Assembly: GCA_949987705.1 (NCBI GenBank) | Contig: OX465283.1 | Span: forward strand, 11,202,207-11,266,206 | Length of the DNA: 64,000 bases | Origin: Thereva unica | Lineage: Eukaryota; Arthropoda; Insecta; Diptera; Therevidae | Direction: 5' to 3' | In this document: in pieces, positions 42,756 through 54,039 of the stretch | How the letters are laid out: each line of letters starts with the position of its first letter | How positions within the stretch are numbered: the stretch's first letter is position 1 | Notes under the pieces: model-generated | The model's database searches: none | What the model was told of the DNA's origin: nothing | Seen by the model: only the letters and a program-made list of their open reading frames with translations | Program-made: the position numbers and the translations under genes

Positions 42756-43620
42756 GATGTACACATTAAGTTCACCAGGCCTCAGTAGCTTTTCAGTTAT
42801 TTTGAACCAACCAAGTCAGCTCGGATGACAGATTTTGAAGCTCCAGTATCCACGATAAGTAGTGCATTTTTCATTTCCAACTTTCCCCCTAATGATAAAA
42901 TTATCGTTGCTTAATGATGACGCCATCGTTGTTAACGATGACACCAGGGCTCAATAGCCCCCACCAACTTTCTTTGGACGCCGCTTTCGACATTTTCCAT
43001 AGCAAGTTGACCCACTTCTATTCCATGGACATTCCGTTCTCCTAGATGTACTGGCTCACGATAGTTTCAGCATCGAAGTTGACCATGTACTTCCAAGTTA
43101 TTGATTCGTTTGGTTTCAGGCGTATTGAACTGATCGCTGCTTCGTATGACAGAGCATATGCCAAAATTGCCGTAGTCTTCTTTGCAGCCAGCCTAGCTAC
43201 CTGTTCAGATCCCGATGGGTAAATGAGTTAAAGAAGACTTTGTTGCAGTCTTGCCCGAAACTAGGATATGCCAAATGCACTAGCCTCTCGATATCGGAGG
43301 ACGGTTGCTGCAAAATTCTCCTGGCCTTTAGAGTCTATACGAACTTGAAAACGATAGAACTTTGGCATGTGCTGATCGCCGTAACGCATTTCCAGCCATT
43401 TAACCAAGGACCCGTATCGGTTTCGATGCTCTGCATCAATTGACTGTAGCATTTCTCCTCTATACCCCTTAGTGATAATCTTAAGAACATTGCTTTTTCC
43501 TCTTCGGTCCAGTAATTACCCGCTGCTGCTGCTTCGAATTGCGCTGCTGAAGCTTCTAAGTTGGCCATGGGCTCTTCCCATCGAAAGTTAGAGGCTGCAG
43601 TTTCCTAAGTCCGATCTTAA
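42756..43620 (-). pseudogene. Ty3/Gypsy gag-protease relic
   Basis: The minus strand carries a Gag segment, 'AAAAGNYWTEEEKAMFLRL', then in a second frame 'LQSIDAEHRNRYGSLVKWLE', 'RYGDQHMPKFYRFQVR' and 'ENFAATVLRYREA'. This matches the style of insect Gypsy Gag proteins. Further on are a decayed zinc-knuckle-like 'EPVHLGERNV' (about 43.05 kb) and a retropepsin active site, 'LLIVDTGASKSVIRADLV' (about 42.82-42.88 kb). DTGAS is the Ty3/Gypsy form, unlike the Copia DSG. Frame shifts and stops separate the parts; RT and integrase are missing. The 62.6-63.1 kb RNase H relic could be the same family. Confidence 0.75.
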
Positions 43621-43624
43621 AGCG

Positions 43625-44110
43625 GCCCACACACTCTCAATTTTAACTGCGCAGTCTAACTGTGTAAAATACTGAACAATAAACTGAACTGATAGTTTGT
43701 GGGTTCTTCAGTTCGTTGTACGGTTTTTTTTGCTCAGTCTCGTCAGTTTTGTTGATTTTAGTACATATTTTTAATAATGGCAAATGAACGGAACTGAGAG
43801 AACTGAACGATAAACTGTCTGACTTGCGTAGTTTAACGGAGCAAAATAGGGTCCAGAAGCTCAGGTCTAAGGACTGAGTGAAAATAGTTAAAAATTCCAC
43901 AGCTGCTTTACAGTTTCTTAAAACTTCTAATAGATGGCGCATAATTTCGCAAATATTTGAAAAGCATTACTATACCTGAAAATTTTTGTAGTTTTCACTG
44001 GTTCATATTTACGCATGTTAAACATATCTCGGATTATGGAAAAATGACATAAAATTGTGCAAATCATGGTTGATGTTTACGGCCCCAAGAATCAAATCGT
44101 TTATTTTACG
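43625..44110. other. No gene; ACTGA-rich imperfect repeats
   Basis: Contains several short 'GAACTGA', 'GATAAACTG' and 'CAGTTCG' strings in both orientations (43670-43830), which may be a degraded foldback. No coding motif was seen. Confidence 0.4.
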
Positions 44111-44111
44111 A

Positions 44112-44125
44112 TGGTCGCAACGATG
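44112..44125. repeat. LINE-D target duplication, left (14 bp)
   Basis: TGGTCGCAACGATG is repeated exactly at 47091-47104. The length suits endonuclease-primed LINE integration. Confidence 0.88.
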
Positions 44126-46375
44126 CCCCTGTCTCTAGTAATTGGTCGAATGATGAGATTGACTCTTCGATCTCCTCCTTGGACAGCAAATTTAACTCCC
44201 TCTTGGATTTAGTGGCCCCCCTCAAGTCTCATGGCTTCCGTGAGAGGTTGCCTGAGGACATTCAAAGTTTATTCTTGACTCGTAAAAACTGGCGTAGGAA
44301 ACTCAAGCGCCAACTTGAAAGGAATCTTTTTCAACATAATTGCAGTACATTGGCCTTGGCAAACAATATCATGCTCCTCAGCCGCATAGTGGATGCCCGT
44401 GTTTCCGCCTTCCTTAACCGGTCCTTCCAGAATAAACTTAGATCCATGAAACCTGGTCCGTCATTATACAAGGAGCTAAACAGGATAATCGGTAGGGATT
44501 GTCCTCACCCTTATGATAATATTACCTCTGGGAACCTCTACTCTCCCAAAGATGTCTCTGAACTGTTTGCTACCTACTATAAGGACCTTTTTAAACTTAG
44601 GCAGCCTTCCTACAATACTTCCAACCGTGATCATGTTATAGCCACAGTTGACTCCCTCCAACTTCATACCCCCTGCACTCTTATTGACTTCAGGGAAACT
44701 TCCTCTTGTGATGAGACTTTACCTTACCCGTTTGTTAAACCCGACTCTCTTATTTCTAGAATCCACTCTTTAAATGGCAAGAGGTCTGCTGGTAATGATA
44801 ATATTTCAAATTATATACTAAAAAAGATTGGACCCTATATAGCCCCTTCCTTGACTTCCATTCTCAATAATTGTATAAATAACAGCTACTTTCCCAAAGC
44901 TTGGAAATTCTCAAAGTTAATCCCTATCCCTAAGGGCTCTCCTGGCAACTCCCCCTCTGATTTTCGTCCGATCTCCTCCTTATCAAATTTAGGTAAACTA
45001 CTTGAACGTATCCTGGCCTCCGACATTGACCATCACTGTAGCATGCAGAGCTTAATTCCCCATGAACAATTTGGTTTTAGAGAGTCTCACTCCACTGAAC
45101 ATGCGCTTTTTGTCCTTCACAATGACATCACCGCAGGGCTTAGGAATAAGTCTCCCACGGTTGTCTGTTCATTGGATCTAAAAGCTGCTTTTGACTCTGT
45201 CTGGCATACCGGGCTACTTTACAAAATGTCCCAACTTGGTTTCCCCCTTCATATCCTTAGAATCATCTCCAGCTTCCTCTCTAACAGATCCTTGTCGGTT
45301 CAAATTGGCCAATTTTCTTCCAACCCTGTAGATGTACTTTCCGGAGTTCCCCAGGGCTCTGTCTTGGGACCCAAATTATTCAATCTATTTCTTCATGATC
45401 TCCCCCATTCTATTCCAGGCTATCGCTCCAAAGCCATTCTTTATGCTGATGATACGCTCATATATGCTTCTGACAGAGATCCCTTGAAGAGTATGGAGGG
45501 AATGTGCAAGCATATTGACATAATAAAACGTTTTTTCGGCACATGGGGACTCTCCCTAAATGCTAACAAAACCCAATTCATCGCTTTTCGTAATGCCTGG
45601 GGTAAATGTCGCAGTGGAACCGCCAAAGTTTGTAACTCTTTACAATTAAATTTATACAATATTCCCATCAAAGTCTCCAAAAGTCTCAAATATTTAGGCA
45701 TTAATTTTAATCACCTACTTAAGTTCAACCAGCATGCCAAGTTCTTGATCTCTAAAGTTAAAAAAACAATTGGCCGTCTTTACCCGGTACTTAAATTTAA
45801 AAGCAAACTTGACCAGAACTCCAAACTATTATTATATAAACAACTTGTTAGGCCAATAATTGGATATGCCTTTCCCTGTTGGCATTCAATTTCTACTACA
45901 TGGGCACGTAACTTAGAAAAGCTTGAACGTAAGATTCTTAGACAATGCCTCTCACTAAGGTTCAAAACCAGGAACAGACTTTATTCTAACAGGGAACTCT
46001 ATGATAGAGCTAACATTACTCCCCTTCTCACTTACCTTCAGGATAAATGGAAAGTCAGGGTTACTTCACTTGAGCACCACGAGAATCCGTTAATTAGGAA
46101 ATGTTGGTTCGACAACCCCCGTTCTCTTACTTCATACTACCTTAGCCCTATCGACTTCGCCTACGCCCCCCCGGGGTTCTATGATGGTCGTGATCCTGCT
46201 CATAATCGGGGCTAGTGCCTGCTCTTTGATCATGTAATCATATACTATATTATACTAAAACTATCTTTGATCTCTTCTGTGTATTGTAAATTGCTAAGTA
46301 CGATAAATTCATTAACCTACTCTTGTTTACATTAAATAATTCATAAATCTCCGAATGCCATTATATTTTATTTTG

Positions 46376-46414
<39 letters not shown>

Positions 46415-47090
46415 AATAAATAAATAAATAAAACTTTTGTAAAAATTGAATTATAATCCAATCATTAATATAGATACTTTTTAATTTCTTAAAATCTATA
46501 TATGAAATATTCAGTAGCATTGTTAGTTATTTACATTAATTATATTATTTACATCATTCACATTTTTCTTTTTTTCTCATTACTCTAGTTCGTAAATTTT
46601 CACTGTCATTATGTAATTTGCAAAATACTTCATCTAAACATGTTTGGAAAATGGACCTAGCGGCGTTGCCTCATATTGCGGCTGATGGCATTATGTCTGA
46701 CATTTGAGGTGGCACTGCTTTTCCAGTTTTCCACTACCCTCTCATTTTCTTACTAATACTGCGGACGGAGCCCATGCTTGGCCACGCTCGTATGTATAAA
46801 AAATTTTTTGTTTTTTTTATTTTTGTATATTTATTGTATTAGTTTTAAGTTAGTATTAAGATTCTGATTATCATACTCGTAGTCAGCCTATTCACCTGGC
46901 TTGATACTTACTATCACAGTAATATGTCGCATTCATGCGCATATTTTATATCTTTATATAAACTTAGTACTTAAGTATTTTCTTATCATATTATACGGTC
47001 TGCCTCTTGGCGAGTATTAACTTAACATGTATTGAATTTGTACTTTTTATGTTTAAATGAATAAATAACTTTTGAGTTTGAGTTTGAGTT
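44126..47090 (+). mobile_element. LINE-D, 5'-truncated, intact RT, TTTGAG tail
   Basis: A Jockey-group LINE insertion of 2965 bp between perfect 14-bp duplications. It contains the linker and complete RT frame to 46215, then an 875-base 3' region. That region includes a 37-base A run (46376-46412) followed by TAAA repeats, after which about 660 bases of further sequence end in a (TTTGAG)n tail at about 47071-47090. The endonuclease and ORF1 are lost by 5' truncation. Because one pair of duplications encloses everything, the A run and the sequence after it arrived in the same event, unless the duplication is coincidental. Confidence 0.85.
44128..46215 (+). CDS. LINE-D reverse transcriptase, 5'-truncated
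   Basis: A reverse transcriptase frame that is open from the truncation point to TAG at 46215 with no stop. The native start is missing, and the first Met-like codon (TTG at 44179) is not meaningful. Order: linker ('WRRKLKRQLERN', 'LYKELNRIIGRD'), 'LIPIPKGSPGNSPSDFRPIS', 'EQFGFRESHSTEHAL', 'SLDLKAAFDSVWH' (first catalytic Asp), 'LSGVPQGSVLGPKLF' (about 45.34 kb) and the catalytic 'LYADDTLIY' (YADD at 45442-45453). Then 'LKYLGINFN', 'QLVRPIIGYAFPCWH' and a 'LEKLERKILRQCL' thumb. It ends '...DPAHNRG' without an RNase H. All RT motifs are intact, so this copy is young, though without an endonuclease it cannot move itself. Confidence 0.88.
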   Translation, partial: PVSSNWSNDEIDSSISSLDSKFNSLLDLVAPLKSHGFRERLPEDIQSLFLTRKNWRRKLKRQLERNLFQHNCSTLALANNIMLLSRIVDARVSAFLNRSFQNKLRSMKPGPSLYKELNRIIGRDCPHPYDNITSGNLYSPKDVSELFATYYKDLFKLRQPSYNTSNRDHVIATVDSLQLHTPCTLIDFRETSSCDETLPYPFVKPDSLISRIHSLNGKRSAGNDNISNYILKKIGPYIAPSLTSILNNCINNSYFPKAWKFSKLIPIPKGSPGNSPSDFRPISSLSNLGKLLERILASDIDHHCSMQSLIPHEQFGFRESHSTEHALFVLHNDITAGLRNKSPTVVCSLDLKAAFDSVWHTGLLYKMSQLGFPLHILRIISSFLSNRSLSVQIGQFSSNPVDVLSGVPQGSVLGPKLFNLFLHDLPHSIPGYRSKAILYADDTLIYASDRDPLKSMEGMCKHIDIIKRFFGTWGLSLNANKTQFIAFRNAWGKCRSGTAKVCNSLQLNLYNIPIKVSKSLKYLGINFNHLLKFNQHAKFLISKVKKTIGRLYPVLKFKSKLDQNSKLLLYKQLVRPIIGYAFPCWHSISTTWARNLEKLERKILRQCLSLRFKTRNRLYSNRELYDRANITPLLTYLQDKWKVRVTSLEHHENPLIRKCWFDNPRSLTSYYLSPIDFAYAPPGFYDGRDPAHNRG

Positions 47091-47104
47091 TGGTCGCAAC
47101 GATG
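47091..47104. repeat. LINE-D target duplication, right (14 bp)
   Basis: A second exact TGGTCGCAACGATG, directly after the TTTGAG tail. The tail's last T overlaps the first T of the duplication, so 13 or 14 bases. Confidence 0.88.
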
Positions 47105-49270
47105 GTGTGAATGTCTTAAAATAATTAAAATGTCCTTTTTTACTCCAACCCTTCAGGCATGGTATTAGTATAATTAACAAAGGCCTTCTTTCATTCTGCA
47201 CCATCGCCACCTAACTAGATCCAAGAAGCAATTGCCATAAATTCTATTCGCAAATTTCCTATTGGCTCATCGATTTCACCCACTCTCCCTCTCTCTTCCA
47301 TCGCTCCCAGGCATCTCCCATCTGCAGTAATAGCCACTCTCGCGGACCAATTGAGCTTCTTGTCAGTAGTAACCCAATTATTTGCATGAACGGATCGTTC
47401 TATATTCCTTGACCGTTATGCTCGGACTAATTGATGTAGAAGAAGTAAAATGCTAATTCGGAGAAGTCTCCCCAAACACTTAACGGCGTCCTTTATTGAA
47501 GGCTCTCGCCATGTGCACCTCTCCTCCTAGCAAATTAGAATATACACAAACCCCGGCCAAGTTTAATGGTTCTCGGAAATTGTTTTTCCAAAGGAAGGAA
47601 AAACTTTTTCCTTTCGTCCTTCTCGCATTTTTCTTGTGTGCACAGAGAGAGAAATGGTGAATTTTTTGCCATTATATATATATCCTGGGCTAAGGGTGGG
47701 TGGATGGGTGCTCCTTTAGAACGCCTCAATTATTTTTTCCCCGAGAGTTAACTTTAAGGGTGCGTAATTATTGTCTCTTTTCGGTGAAGTTTCTTGTTCT
47801 TTTAGTTAATTATGGGATTTGCGACTTTTTTCCTGTATTTTTTGTTGTTGTTGTACTTCCCTGGTGTGCACTGTCCCGTGTCTTACTAAATTCGATAACG
47901 AAAATTCTTTTTAGCCCTTAGGCTCGCCTTTCGGGGGACATGGGGCGAAATTGTTTTGCCCCTCAATTTAGATTAGTCATTTAGAGAGAAATTTGCAAGG
48001 TAATCATGACTCCATCATTTATTGGTTTTAGCATTTTAGCGGGGGTGAAATCACAAGGCAGCACGTCAGCTGGGGCTTATCCGGTTAAAAGGAAGTTTTT
48101 TTTTTTGGGAGAGGTTTTTTGGGAAATATATTTTTTGCATTTTGCCTAAAATTGAATTTTTTTCCCAGTCTTTCAACGAAACGTTTATTGCTTGTGATGT
48201 TCAATTTCAGAAAAGCGTAAAACAAATCAATTTTACTGATTAAATATAAATTGGGGTAATAAAAATCTAAAAGCACTTAGAAAAATTGATAAAACGTTTA
48301 TAAATTTCAAGGAAGGAAGAAGGATGTGGAGGAATTCATTCTGACATTTTTGCGTGTTCGTCGGGGAAATGCCGATAAGACAATTGGTTGGGGCTAATTT
48401 CTGGGAGAAGAGTTGAAAAAAAAATTAAAAAGGTAGATTTCTGGTTTGGGATTAATTAGAGTGATGCGCCATATTATATTTAATTAATTGTAATGATATA
48501 GCAATTTGTTAATCAACTTCTTGTATAAAAATACAACAGAGTTAGCTTTAATGTAATTTAAGTAATAGACATTCGTTTTCGTTTTTGGTATTTAAAGATT
48601 CTGCGAAGGTGGAACTGTCTTGGTTAACCTCCACCCAGCCAAGGGCAGTGAACTCGTACTAAGGTAGAACCAACAGTTCATGGAAGCTCGCAGCACTAAC
48701 TTTAATACTTATATTTAAATCTGTTAGTAAAACTAAAATTAGAGCTACACCATATATGTATAAGTCCTGTGCTGGTCTTTAACACTAACATTCAATTAAA
48801 ACTATGCTATAATATAACTGTAACTTGGCAGGTGCAAAGGAGAACCTTCTGGGCGCCAGCACAAATAGCTGGCATTAGAGGCAACTTAATTCTTTCTCTC
48901 TGATTTACGGGACTTCATGGTAAATATCAAATCGATTATGATATGACATGGACACAACTTTTGGATTCCCAGCTAGGTAACAAATCTTGAAGGGGTGAAG
49001 CTGCGGTCACAAGTATGCCATAATGTGATAATTCGCTTTTGTTAATCGCTCTAACAACATGGTGATATATTGAACCATGAGTCAAAATAGGACTCGCTGA
49101 GATCACTTTGAACCATAGAACTAAGCGTCTGCTTTAAGCATCACATACAATTCTATTGAACCACAAGTATTAATCTTCGCTTAAGGAGCGTTTTGATAAA
49201 ACCAATCTTCGGCTTGGTCCTGTACATAATACGGTGACCCACTTACGCTAGTTTACAGCAAAGTGATTCA
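47105..49270. other. No recognisable gene or element
   Basis: AT-rich sequence with short frames and no motifs. The part from about 48.6 kb may belong to the LTR element whose PBS-like site is at 49.55 kb, but no left LTR boundary could be fixed. Confidence 0.4.
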
Positions 49271-49274
49271 CTTC

Positions 49275-49570
49275 TAAAAATATTAACCTCACTCTCAAGT
49301 GCAACAAACCAGTTTTGATTCCCATGTCCAACCGTCTCAATACCTACTTATGCGTTTTTTGATAGAATATCGGTGTGGAGTACATTAGAATATCCATTGT
49401 CACACTGACGTTTAATGCAATTGATTTAGAACGTACAAGAATCAGTTAGTCTGTACTTTGCCGGGCCGACAACACACATTTTAGATCAGTATAAAAGCAG
49501 TATAAAAGATAAGGTAACGGTGTTTTAATTTTATTTAATTGATCGGAACAAACTGGTGACCCCGAATAAA
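49275..49570 (+). repeat. LTR-like segment with PBS-like end; REP-2 copy 1
   Basis: It contains the REP-2 motif ('TTTTGATTCCCATGTCCAAC', 'CAATACCTACTTATGCG', 'TTGATAGAATAT'), two TATA boxes at about 49.49-49.51 kb, then 'AACAAACTGGTGACCCCGAA' (49548-49566). TGGTGACCCCG directly downstream of an LTR resembles primer-binding sites reported for BEL/Pao and some Gypsy elements. I infer the 5' LTR and leader of a decayed LTR retrotransposon. No partner LTR and no gag were identified; the leader runs on to about 49.78 kb ('AAAATGCTAACAAGTAAGCG') and is lost. Confidence 0.45.
49490..49508 (+). promoter_or_regulatory. Tandem TATA boxes
   Basis: TATAAAAG occurs twice, at 49490-49497 and 49501-49508, in a directly repeated CAGTATAAAAG. 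The position, about 50 bases before the PBS-like sequence, is plausible for a retrotransposon core promoter. Activity is inferred only. Confidence 0.45.
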
Positions 49571-50299
49571 TAAAATCAACAGTAATCGTTATAAAACAAA
49601 AACAAAAGATTCTTTAAGAATTAAAACACATCGTGAAAGGAAAATGTGAAGTGAAAAAGGTACATTCCCGACACGTGTTCGTACAAAACCACATTGTTGG
49701 ATCTAGTAGGCATGCGGCCAAGGGCAATATTCATCATATAGGCTAGTCGGCGAGAAGGAAAAAATGCTAACAAGTAAGCGAGATTATTATATTGGAATAG
49801 ATTCGTTTTAGGGCGTACTTTAACACCCTAAGGTTGCCCACACTTTGGTTGACCGCATAAATTTTTAATTAACTTATTGTGAATAAAATGGGCGCGTTTT
49901 ATTATATTTCTTTCAATATCTCCGTTCCTGCTAACTTTTGGTATAAAGCTCTTGGTTATGAAATTCTCTAAAAACTAAGCCCTGCTAGAAGTCCCTAGGT
50001 GGAAGTGTGATCTTGAAAACAGCTTCTAAAGTTTTCAAATCACATGACTTTAACTATTTGTTTACTCGAAAGCAGCGGCACATAGAGGCTGAAAATTATT
50101 ACAGATGGTGTTTATGTAGTCCCGGCTATGAACAAAAATTTCAACAAAATCGGTTCATTATTTTGAGCAATAAACGATCCATTTTTTTAACAATGGTGAC
50201 ATTTTTTGTAAGATTGGTTTATAAGTGGGAAACTCATTTAGAAAACTTAAGAAGCAACTGAAAATAAAATTCCGTTGGAATTTGTGAAAAATCGCAAAT

Positions 50300-51150
50300 T
50301 TTGGTCTATTTTATGGTGGACGTGCATTGCACGTACGTCTTTGAGCATTTGGCATTGATCAACATGCAGTCTAACTTCGCCGAGTCGTTGCCGGATGGGT
50401 TTCGGCTTGTGAGTTGGTGTTTGAGTGGATGGCGGAAGATGCTGTTGCCAACGATCAAATTGTTTGATGCTGCGAATGGAAAGAGGCGTAAGCTGTTGTC
50501 GTTAATTACTCCGTGTCCGAATTTGTCCCCGGCGAGTATAATTAATTCGGTTCGAGGAATCATATCGAGAGTTTGTTGAAGTTGCTCGTAAAATTCTATC
50601 TTATTCGCGTCCGGACTGGTCTCGGTTGGTGCATAAATGGATACGATATAGGTCTTGATGGTTCCACCGATGGTTATAACCACCGAACTGTGATAACGAT
50701 GCTGGCCGCCCGTCGATCGACCACAAGCCCGGCTCGGGCCTTTCGTCTCTCACCACCAGAATAGTAAAGCGTCCCGGATTCAGTAAGTAGTAGTTCCGAT
50801 AGCGCAGCAACTGATATTTTGAATTTCAATGCTTCTATTGCTATGATTTCGTTTTGATCGACGTGATGTCCCGTTCGTACATTCCACGCGGCGTATTGAA
50901 TTTCTATTTTCGGTGTGACTAATTTGGGTCTTCCGTCAGTAACCCAGTTCTCAGCTGCCCCGGATGGCAGTAGCATTATTTCGTAAATAGTTAGTTCGTA
51001 TATCCATGGGGTTTGTTGCCTAGTTTCTTCGGTTTCCCAATTCTGGTCAATTTGGCAGGTCGACCATCCTTCTCCTTTTACACCTTGGACTTGGGACCAA
51101 ACGGCGGCGGAGAATACATATGCTAGTGTAAAGTTTAATAAGCTTTTTTA
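50300..51150 (-). pseudogene. RTE-like LINE endonuclease relic
   Basis: The minus strand encodes an APE-type endonuclease. 'IQYAAWNVRTGHHVDQNEII' (about 50.85-50.91 kb) matches the N-terminal 'ATWNVRT' motif, then 'ISVAALSEL' and 'YYSGGERRKARAGLVVDRRA'. A second frame has 'YIVSIYAPTE', 'FYEQLQQTLDMIP', 'LIILAGDKFGHGVINDNSLR' and 'LDCMLI'. These match the 'IYAPT', 'GDFNA' and 'DY.LI' motifs of RTE elements and the related craniofacial development protein 2-like sequences. The GDFNA motif is damaged by a short deletion (GDKFGHG), removing a catalytic region. A frame shift lies near 50.68 kb. Upstream sequence to 51150 stays open but is not diagnostic. It may be the 5' part of LINE-B or LINE-F. 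Confidence 0.65.
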
Positions 51151-51156
51151 CGGATT

Positions 51157-51270
51157 TACCCCTAAATATGTTAGCCTCATTCTCAAGTATCCCAAACCGG
51201 TTTTGGTTCCCATGTCCAACCGTCGCAGTACCTACTTATGTGATTTTCGATAGAATATTGGCCTTTCAAG
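51157..51270 (+). repeat. REP-2 copy 2
   Basis: 'TTAGCCTCATTCTCAAGTAT', 'CCGGTTTTGGTTCCCATGTC', 'CAACCGTCGCAGTACCTACT' and 'TTCGATAGAATAT' match 49281-49370 in order. It directly follows the endonuclease relic. Confidence 0.6.
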
Positions 51271-51299
51271 GAGAATGGATGCCAAAACTAACAGAAATA

Positions 51300-53800
51300 G
51301 CAATTTTTTCTATTATACAATGGGATAACTGGCAATTATGACCAGTATGAAATAATTGAAATCCAAGGATAAAATTTGGTTACTTTATGGTAAAAGAGAA
51401 AATATTTGCAAATTCGAATTTTAAGAGTAAGGCATCTTGGTACATATTCCCAATAGGAAACAAAGCAGTAGTATTTTTGGTTAAGGATCAGTAGCTTAAA
51501 GGTTTACAAATGTTTTGAATTTTTAAAAACTCCGCTCTCAAACTCTGCGGTATCTACTATTACAAACCTATTTTTGGATCAATCGATACCTTTCCAAATT
51601 TTAAGTGACGCAATTCGATTATTCTAATTTTATACCTAAACCTATTTTAAATATTGATATTGAACTCCCTTAATTCATTTTGTCTGTTGATCAAATTGTT
51701 TATTCCTCGCATTACCTTAACTTCCGGGGGCGACCCTTCCGCTATTGTTCCCAAGAGGAAAAACATACCCAAAAACAAAAGAGACCTTGAGAGCTTGTCT
51801 TGGAACGTTAAAGAATTAAAATCCATTTTCAGTTTTGGCGGTTTAAGTATTTAAATTCCAATAAATTAAACTCCCCGGGTTTATTTTCGTACATACATAC
51901 TCGCGTTGTAGGGTAAACATTTCAAAATAAATCCCCGCTAGGAATTCTGTTTAAATATCTAAAAAGTAAATTTCCGTCTTCCCTTTTTCATTAAATATTT
52001 ATACAAAACCAAACAACAATAACCCCATACTTATACATTTTTAAGAAATCCTCTTTCGGGCCAGGAACAATTTTCACGTTTCCTTTTTTGGAAGGTCTTT
52101 TTCTTCGCTTCTTCTCCAGCAGAAAAAAAGTGAACAGTTCAGCGTCACGAGAGTCAAATCCTTTGAATTTGAAGAGATTTCCACATTTTCGAGTGTTAAC
52201 AACAATGAAAGCGACAAAGAAGAAAAAAAAGGACGAAAAAAAGTGTATTAAAAAAAAGAAAGGATGAGGGAAAATCTTTTTACCAACCTCCATTTTTTTA
52301 CACCCAACCCTCGGCAACTTTCGTCCTTATTGTCAAATCGATAAAATCGGCTTTTTCCCGGTATTTGAAAGTGTCTTGTTGCTTTTCTCCACGCAAATTG
52401 TACACAAATACATTTGCATATTGAAGATATGACAAAATTCCCTTTCGGGCGTTTTAAAGGAAATATTTAAGGTTTTCTTCGTTTTCTTTATGTTTTTTTT
52501 TTGAAAAAAAAAAAAAGGATCTTAGAAGAGATTCCTTTAAAGCAATCACCAAAGTAAGGATAATCCAAGAAGTTATTCTCGAGAGAAAGGAAACAGGATA
52601 ACAAACAAAAAACAGCGAAAGGATATTATTAAAATATTCGAGACAATGGCATTCGAAATGAGTTTATAAAACAATTCACCTAAAGGACGTAAATATATAA
52701 CAATGAAGGATAATGGCACTGGATAAAAAAATCCCGATGCTCTTCTGTATATTCCAATTTAATCATATCGAACTCTGAATTGATTCGAGTACACAGCAAT
52801 AAAATTTCCTTTATTTTTTAGTATCCATACACAGAAATGACCGTTTCCATTATTAATCCTTTAAGGCTATACATATATACATACCAAAGGAAAGATATGT
52901 CCTTTTTTGTGATTCGTTTCCGCCTGTCATAAAAATAAGATAAATATTAAAAGCTATAAAAATTTATCTTTCAATTATTTCTAATATTTGATTTCTTTTA
53001 CCGAGAAATACTCTGCTCTGCTTCTTGCCTCCTACAAAAAGGACGAACAGCGACAAAAGGACGAAATTTTCTGTTTTACTTTTTTTGGTTGATATTAATT
53101 TTGTTATCTGCGTTGGAAATTTCCTCTGTCAAGGGTTCTGAAAGGTGAAAAATTGATTCTAATTGTGGTTTTTGTGCTCTTTTATCTTGATTCAAAATAC
53201 GCCAGAGGCAGACAAGGGTTCGCGATTCTTTATGTAAGTTTTTAACGACATTTTTATGCGTAATACAAGGAGCATAAAAGGAGTCGCCTTTTAACCTCGA
53301 AGGAGTTGAACGTTTGTTTAACTAGAATTGCTTTTGGGTAGATTCAATTTTGACAGGCTTTAAGGGTGTGTGTGAGATTTATGGTATTTGTTGACTTTAT
53401 AAAATTGATGTAAAACAGTTTTAAAGATGATGAATTTTATGGTGGTTTTTTTTAAATACACAAAGAACTACTAGCGGTGAACAAACTTAAAAATAACAAG
53501 CGATCGAAAATAATATGCCTAATGAACTTTGGAAGTAAGCTCTATCTAAATCGTTTTTACAATGGAGTCATGCAATTTTACGAGAGTGGGAGCTCACAAC
53601 AGGGTGCAGTAAACTCGCCTATGTGGTTTGATACCTTTACAAGTAGCATAAGAAGTTTGCTCCGCTTTACAGAAGCCTCCAGTTCATAGTTATCCAGACG
53701 CTCGTAAAACGTTGTTTTGAAGCAATCGAGCACTCAGGAGTGATTTAATTTTACTAATTTTACTAACTTTCAGGCCTTCTCTAAACAGATCTTCCTGTGA
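51300..53800. other. No recognisable gene or element
   Basis: AT-rich, purine/pyrimidine-asymmetric patches (for example 52060-52270). The longest frame (108 codons, minus, 51991-52317) is low-complexity Lys/Phe-rich and not convincing. Confidence 0.45.
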
Positions 53801-53814
53801 TCGAAAGTGCACCA

Positions 53815-53920
53815 TAACGGTTTGGTTCCCATTCCCAACCGTTACCATACCCTAAACTGGATTTGGTTCCCATGCCCAACCGTCGCAATACCTACTTTTG
53901 CGTTTTTCGATAAAAATGGC
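53815..53920 (+). repeat. REP-2 copy 3, core duplicated
   Basis: 'GGTTTGGTTCCCATTCCCAA' at about 53819 and 'GATTTGGTTCCCATGCCCAA' at about 53859 are two tandem versions of the core. They are followed by 'CCGTCGCAATACCTACTTTT' and 'GCGTTTTTCGATA'. Copies 1 and 2 have one core each. Confidence 0.6.
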
Positions 53921-54039
53921 TCTCTCAAGAAATATCGACGATCAAAACACGCACGTATTACTTAAAAATATCGACAGGTTCCATAATCAACTTGATTCGG
54001 CGTCATGTTACTAAAGAGATAGAGAGCGACAGTCCTATT

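Noticed and set aside
46376..46432. A37(TAAA)n as the true 3' end of LINE-D
   Set aside because: The exact 14-bp duplications at 44112 and 47091 enclose sequence beyond it, so it is internal. The alternative is kept as a finding.
51991..52317. 108-codon minus frame
   Set aside because: Low-complexity Lys/Phe-rich product from AT-rich DNA, with no conserved motif.
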